8,497 nucleotides of DNA from positions 1 through 8,497 of the forward strand of contig PLBD01000141.1 of NCBI GenBank assembly GCA_003135315.1. The letters run 5' to 3'. The stretch's first letter is position 1. Each line of letters begins with the position of its first letter. This document shows positions 6,461-8,497 of the stretch, piece by piece. Source of the stretch: Acidobacteriaceae bacterium (GTDB lineage Bacteria > Acidobacteriota > Terriglobia > Terriglobales > Acidobacteriaceae). The notes beneath the pieces were generated by a model that saw only the letters and a list, made by a program, of their open reading frames with translations, was not told the origin of the DNA and did no database searches. A program made the position numbers and the translations under genes.

Positions 6461-6547
6461 AGAACCAGCCGCACAGCGGCGGGATGAAGTTAGCCGGGGC
6501 CGTGAGGCCCCGGTCGGAGTGGGACAAAATGCGAGCCGCAGAGCGTC
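6461..6547 (+). repeat. REP-like intergenic element with two hairpins
   Basis: The first hairpin is GCCGC-ACA-GCGGC (6468-6480). The second, 14 bases later, is an 8-bp perfect stem CCGGGGCC/GGCCCCGG (6494-6501 with 6506-6513) closed by a GTGA loop of the stable GNRA type and extended by a G-T pair (6493/6514). The linker GGATGAAGTTAGCC and trailing AATGCGAGCCGCAGAGCG resemble dispersed intergenic repeats I associate with Acidobacteriota, though only one copy is in this window. It sits between convergent genes, where it could end transcription from both sides. The remaining bases of 6400-6647 show no gene. Confidence 0.5.
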
Positions 6548-6647
6548 GACACAGGGTTTCGTAACGGCCTCTCTTGACGCCGGGGCATCGTGGACGGCGT
6601 GTTGCAGCTTCCACCAGTTGGCGTAATCATCGATCCCAGAGCGTCCT

Positions 6648-8162
6648 CTAGCGTGACCTCTCACAGCATTCATAGATCGAGGTCCGACCCACCATCCGCG
6701 CCAGACGATAGCCATAGCCGTGCAACATGGTTATGCAGGCAGATTCCTCCGGCCCGCCGACAAAATGCCCCTGATTCCCTACCACGGCAAAGCGTGGCCC
6801 ATGCCTCGCAAAGGCTGCATTGATCTCCGGATCGTAAACCAGGTGATACTTCTGCCGCTTCTCAGCCGTGAACCTTTGCGACACGCCCCCGCCAAAATCG
6901 TTCTCAAACCCTGGGTACGGATCCGTCCAGGACACGAAAAGATATCCCGGCCAGAAACTGGCGACCTTCTCGCCGGGAGATGTGAGCTGGTCAATCGCGA
7001 GCGAGACGGCGGTCACCTGTTCCAACGTCCAGTTTGGCGCAGCGCCGAAGATACCAGGCACTTCGCGGCCGGTGAATAAGTAGTCTCGAAAATTCAGGAA
7101 TGCGAATCCCACGAAGCTTGCCAGTAACAGGGCGCAAGCTGCGCCGGCCCGGCGCAGCGCCCGCGGCGATTGCAGGCTGATCAGGTATTCGCTGCCCAGG
7201 CATACCGCAGCCACAATCAGGAACGGCACGCTGATACAGAAGTACTGCAGGTATCCAGGTGTGGGCAGGAGCGAAATTATGCCCAGCATGAAAGCAATCA
7301 GGAAGGCCAGCAGCGATGCGGCTGTGCGCCTCCGCCGCAGCAAGATCAAACCGGCGGCGCAGCTTGCCGATAAGATGCTGAACTGAAAACCCGTATGAGA
7401 GCCAGTGAACAGCAGCCAGACAATCTTGGCTTTGTTATGCCAATCTCCAATCAGGCCGGCGTCGGAGCGCACCGCATGGAATCCCAGGTTGTTAAACAGG
7501 TAAGCGCCCGGCGACGCCAGGAACAGAGCCAGCGACGGCCCAATGCCGGCCGCAAAGCCGCCCAGGAACCACAGCAGACGACCTGCCCGGCGGCTGTTTT
7601 CGCGCCAGATCCACCACAGGAACACGGGAGAGATACCGACGACGTAAGAACGAGTGTCAACGCTCAAGCCAAAGAAGAGCCCCGCCACCGCGAGCAGCCA
7701 TCCCGGCGACGACGCTGAGGGCCGGGTGAGAATGACGTAGGCCAGGAACAGGCAAAGCGTCGCCAGGGCGAAAGTCTTCACCAGGGGAAACCACGCGAAA
7801 ACCAGACTGCTGGAGGCGAACAAGACTACGGCTGCAATTCCGGCCGCCCACCTGCCGGTCTCGCGGCAGACGAAGCTGTACATGAGTCCGCCGAGAATCG
7901 CGGTCAGCAAAGCAGAAAACGTGCGCACCGAAAACCACGATATTCCAGCCAGCTTCAACCAGCCAGCGTAGACATAGGGCAGCAGCGGCGCCTGGGGGAA
8001 GAAGAAATCCAGATAAGGGGTCTTGTGCTGAAGTACCAGACGCGCAGCCAGCGCGTAATAGCCTTCGTCGGCGTCAATGAGCCGATGTTGCGAAACGAAC
8101 CAGAAAAAACCGGCCTGGAGTAGAAAGACGGGAAGGAACAGGAGCTTGCATGTTCGAGTCAC
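6648..8162 (-). CDS. GT39/ArnT-like polytopic membrane glycosyltransferase (PMT family)
   Basis: The 504-residue inner-membrane protein belongs to the GT-C fold family of protein mannosyltransferases and ArnT. These enzymes use polyprenyl-phosphate sugars to modify lipids, proteins or polysaccharides on the periplasmic side. After a first membrane helix (about 7-24) comes DADEGYYALAARL (30-42), whose acidic pair is the usual catalytic and metal site of the first periplasmic loop, then PYLDFFFPQAPLLPY (49-63). About ten further hydrophobic segments extend to residue 357. A soluble, probably periplasmic domain covers about 360-504 and contains several aromatic-glycine motifs (FWPGYLFVSWTDPYPGFENDFG split over 403-424). 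The start is GTG with GGAGGA 4-5 bases upstream and no alternative ATG nearby. The gene stands alone and convergent to yjbQ, with no sugar-pathway neighbours, so the donor and acceptor are unknown. Confidence 0.85.
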   Translation of the reverse strand: MTRTCKLLFLPVFLLQAGFFWFVSQHRLIDADEGYYALAARLVLQHKTPYLDFFFPQAPLLPYVYAGWLKLAGISWFSVRTFSALLTAILGGLMYSFVCRETGRWAAGIAAVVLFASSSLVFAWFPLVKTFALATLCLFLAYVILTRPSASSPGWLLAVAGLFFGLSVDTRSYVVGISPVFLWWIWRENSRRAGRLLWFLGGFAAGIGPSLALFLASPGAYLFNNLGFHAVRSDAGLIGDWHNKAKIVWLLFTGSHTGFQFSILSASCAAGLILLRRRRTAASLLAFLIAFMLGIISLLPTPGYLQYFCISVPFLIVAAVCLGSEYLISLQSPRALRRAGAACALLLASFVGFAFLNFRDYLFTGREVPGIFGAAPNWTLEQVTAVSLAIDQLTSPGEKVASFWPGYLFVSWTDPYPGFENDFGGGVSQRFTAEKRQKYHLVYDPEINAAFARHGPRFAVVGNQGHFVGGPEESACITMLHGYGYRLARMVGRTSIYECCERSR

Positions 8163-8166
8163 GCCC

Positions 8167-8172
8167 TCCTCC
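8167..8172 (-). promoter_or_regulatory. Shine-Dalgarno site of the GT39 gene
   Basis: On the minus strand GGAGGA lies 4 bases before the GTG at 8162. This strong site supports the non-ATG start. Confidence 0.7.
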
Positions 8173-8222
8173 AGGGAATTGGCAGTCTGCGCTCCGCGAT
8201 AGCACCGGATATTGGCGCAATG

Positions 8223-8252
8223 ATCTTACAGTCGCGGCGGGACGCTTGCCAG
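8223..8252 (-). promoter_or_regulatory. Candidate promoter of the GT39 gene
   Basis: Read on the minus strand, CTGGCA (8252-8247) and TAAGAT (8228-8223) are 18 bases apart, each 4 of 6 to the consensus, giving a start of transcription near 8216 and a leader of about 54 bases. The -35 directly abuts a GTGA-N6-TCAC palindrome, fitting a promoter that depends on an activator. Confidence 0.35.
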
Positions 8253-8265
8253 TGATCCGTATCAC
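8252..8265. promoter_or_regulatory. Second CRP/FNR-type palindrome (GTGA-N6-TCAC)
   Basis: GTGATCCGTATCAC has five-base arms GTGAT/ATCAC around CCGT, with further pairing of the C's at 8249-8250 with the G's at 8267-8268. It shares the GTGA-N6-TCAC frame with the site at 5059-5072. Its centre (8258.5) is about 42 bases from the predicted GT39 transcription start, the class II activator position. It lies in a divergent region and might also act on the plus-strand gene at 8439. Confidence 0.5.
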
Positions 8266-8306
8266 GGGTGTGAACAGCAACCAGTAAACCGATCCCATCC
8301 GTCCGT

Positions 8307-8316
8307 GTAAATTTAC
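8307..8316. promoter_or_regulatory. AT-rich 10-base palindrome in the divergent intergenic region
   Basis: GTAAATTTAC is a perfect palindrome and an A/T-rich island in otherwise GC-rich sequence, between the CRP-type site and the candidate promoter of the plus-strand gene. It could be an operator; the short length makes chance plausible. Confidence 0.25.
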
Positions 8317-8347
8317 GGTCAACACGTGGCGGAGTTGAAGTACAGTC

Positions 8348-8377
8348 TTGCCTTCCTGCGAAGATTGCGGTCATAAT
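8348..8377 (+). promoter_or_regulatory. Candidate promoter of the truncated plus-strand gene
   Basis: TTGCCT (8348-8353) and CATAAT (8372-8377) are 18 bases apart; the -10 matches the consensus at 5 of 6 positions. Predicted transcription begins near 8384, about 55 bases before the ATG at 8439. Apart from this and the two palindromes, the 276-base divergent region 8163-8438 shows no gene. Confidence 0.35.
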
Positions 8378-8438
8378 ACCCGTCACTTTTCGATCCAGAC
8401 CTCCAAACGGCAATCTTCTTCTTGAAAGGAACCTTGTT

Positions 8439-8497
8439 ATGCAGAGCCCTGGGGAACATCGCAATTGGATTTCGAGCGTCAACTTGCAGGCTGTGAC
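8439..8497 (+). CDS. Start of an unidentified gene, truncated by the window end
   Basis: An ATG at 8439 is preceded at 8 bases by AAGGA within GAAAGGA (8424-8430), a good ribosome site. The 19 visible residues, MQSPGEHRNWISSVNLQAV, are too few to name a family; they show no signal peptide. The gene is divergent from the GT39 gene and has its own candidate promoter. Confidence 0.55.
   Translation, partial: MQSPGEHRNWISSVNLQAV

Noticed and set aside
6656..6667. GTGACCTCTCAC, which looks like a third CRP-type site.
   Set aside because: The spacer between GTGA and TCAC is 4 bases, not 6, and it lies inside the end of the GT39 coding region.
6428..6715. Minus-strand frame covering the REP-like element and the 3' end of the GT39 gene.
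   Set aside because: It spans the hairpins and has no family resemblance; no ribosome site was seen before its start.
8159..8482. Minus-strand frame across the divergent promoter region.
   Set aside because: It overlaps the GT39 start, both palindromes and the start of the plus-strand gene, and its composition is not protein-like.

Overview
The window looks like chromosomal DNA from a Gram-negative, GC-rich soil-type bacterium, most likely an acidobacterium. The inference rests on gene style: a PknB-type kinase fused through one membrane segment to a TolB/FlgO-like domain and a long TPR array, a stand-alone cyclic-nucleotide-binding domain protein, and a hairpin repeat of a kind I associate with Acidobacteriota intergenic DNA. 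No rRNA, tRNA, CRISPR array or insertion sequence is visible.

Layout, left to right. (1) 2-1454: the end of a membrane-bound formate dehydrogenase operon, with the four-cluster iron-sulfur beta subunit (its 5' end lies outside the window) followed one base later by the di-haem cytochrome b gamma subunit. Together they would carry electrons from a catalytic alpha subunit, presumably just upstream of the window, to membrane quinone. (2) 1627-4870: a large transmembrane Ser/Thr kinase with TPRs, then, 46 bases on, a small protein of unknown function with a cysteine-containing N-terminal domain and a tail that is about 40% lysine. The pair is probably co-transcribed and is followed by a 15-bp hairpin. 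(3) 5058-5575: a perfect CRP-type palindrome in front of a 155-residue cyclic-nucleotide-binding domain protein that has no DNA-binding domain. (4) 5576-6399: a noncoding stretch, the orphaned C-terminal end of an aldose 1-epimerase gene, and an intact YjbQ-family gene starting 7 bases after it. (5) 6400-6647: a convergent intergenic region with a two-hairpin REP-like element. (6) 6648-8162, minus strand: a GT39/ArnT-like polytopic glycosyltransferase. (7) 8163-8438: a divergent promoter region with a second CRP/FNR-type palindrome, followed by the first 19 codons of a plus-strand gene that runs out of the window.

The main points for follow-up are: two GTGA-N6-TCAC palindromes, each about 41.5 bases upstream of a plausible transcription start, next to a CRP-like protein that cannot itself bind DNA; the kinase/lysine-rich protein pair; the decayed epimerase gene in front of yjbQ; and the REP-like element. 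Starts, promoters and family names were judged by eye; no database search was possible.
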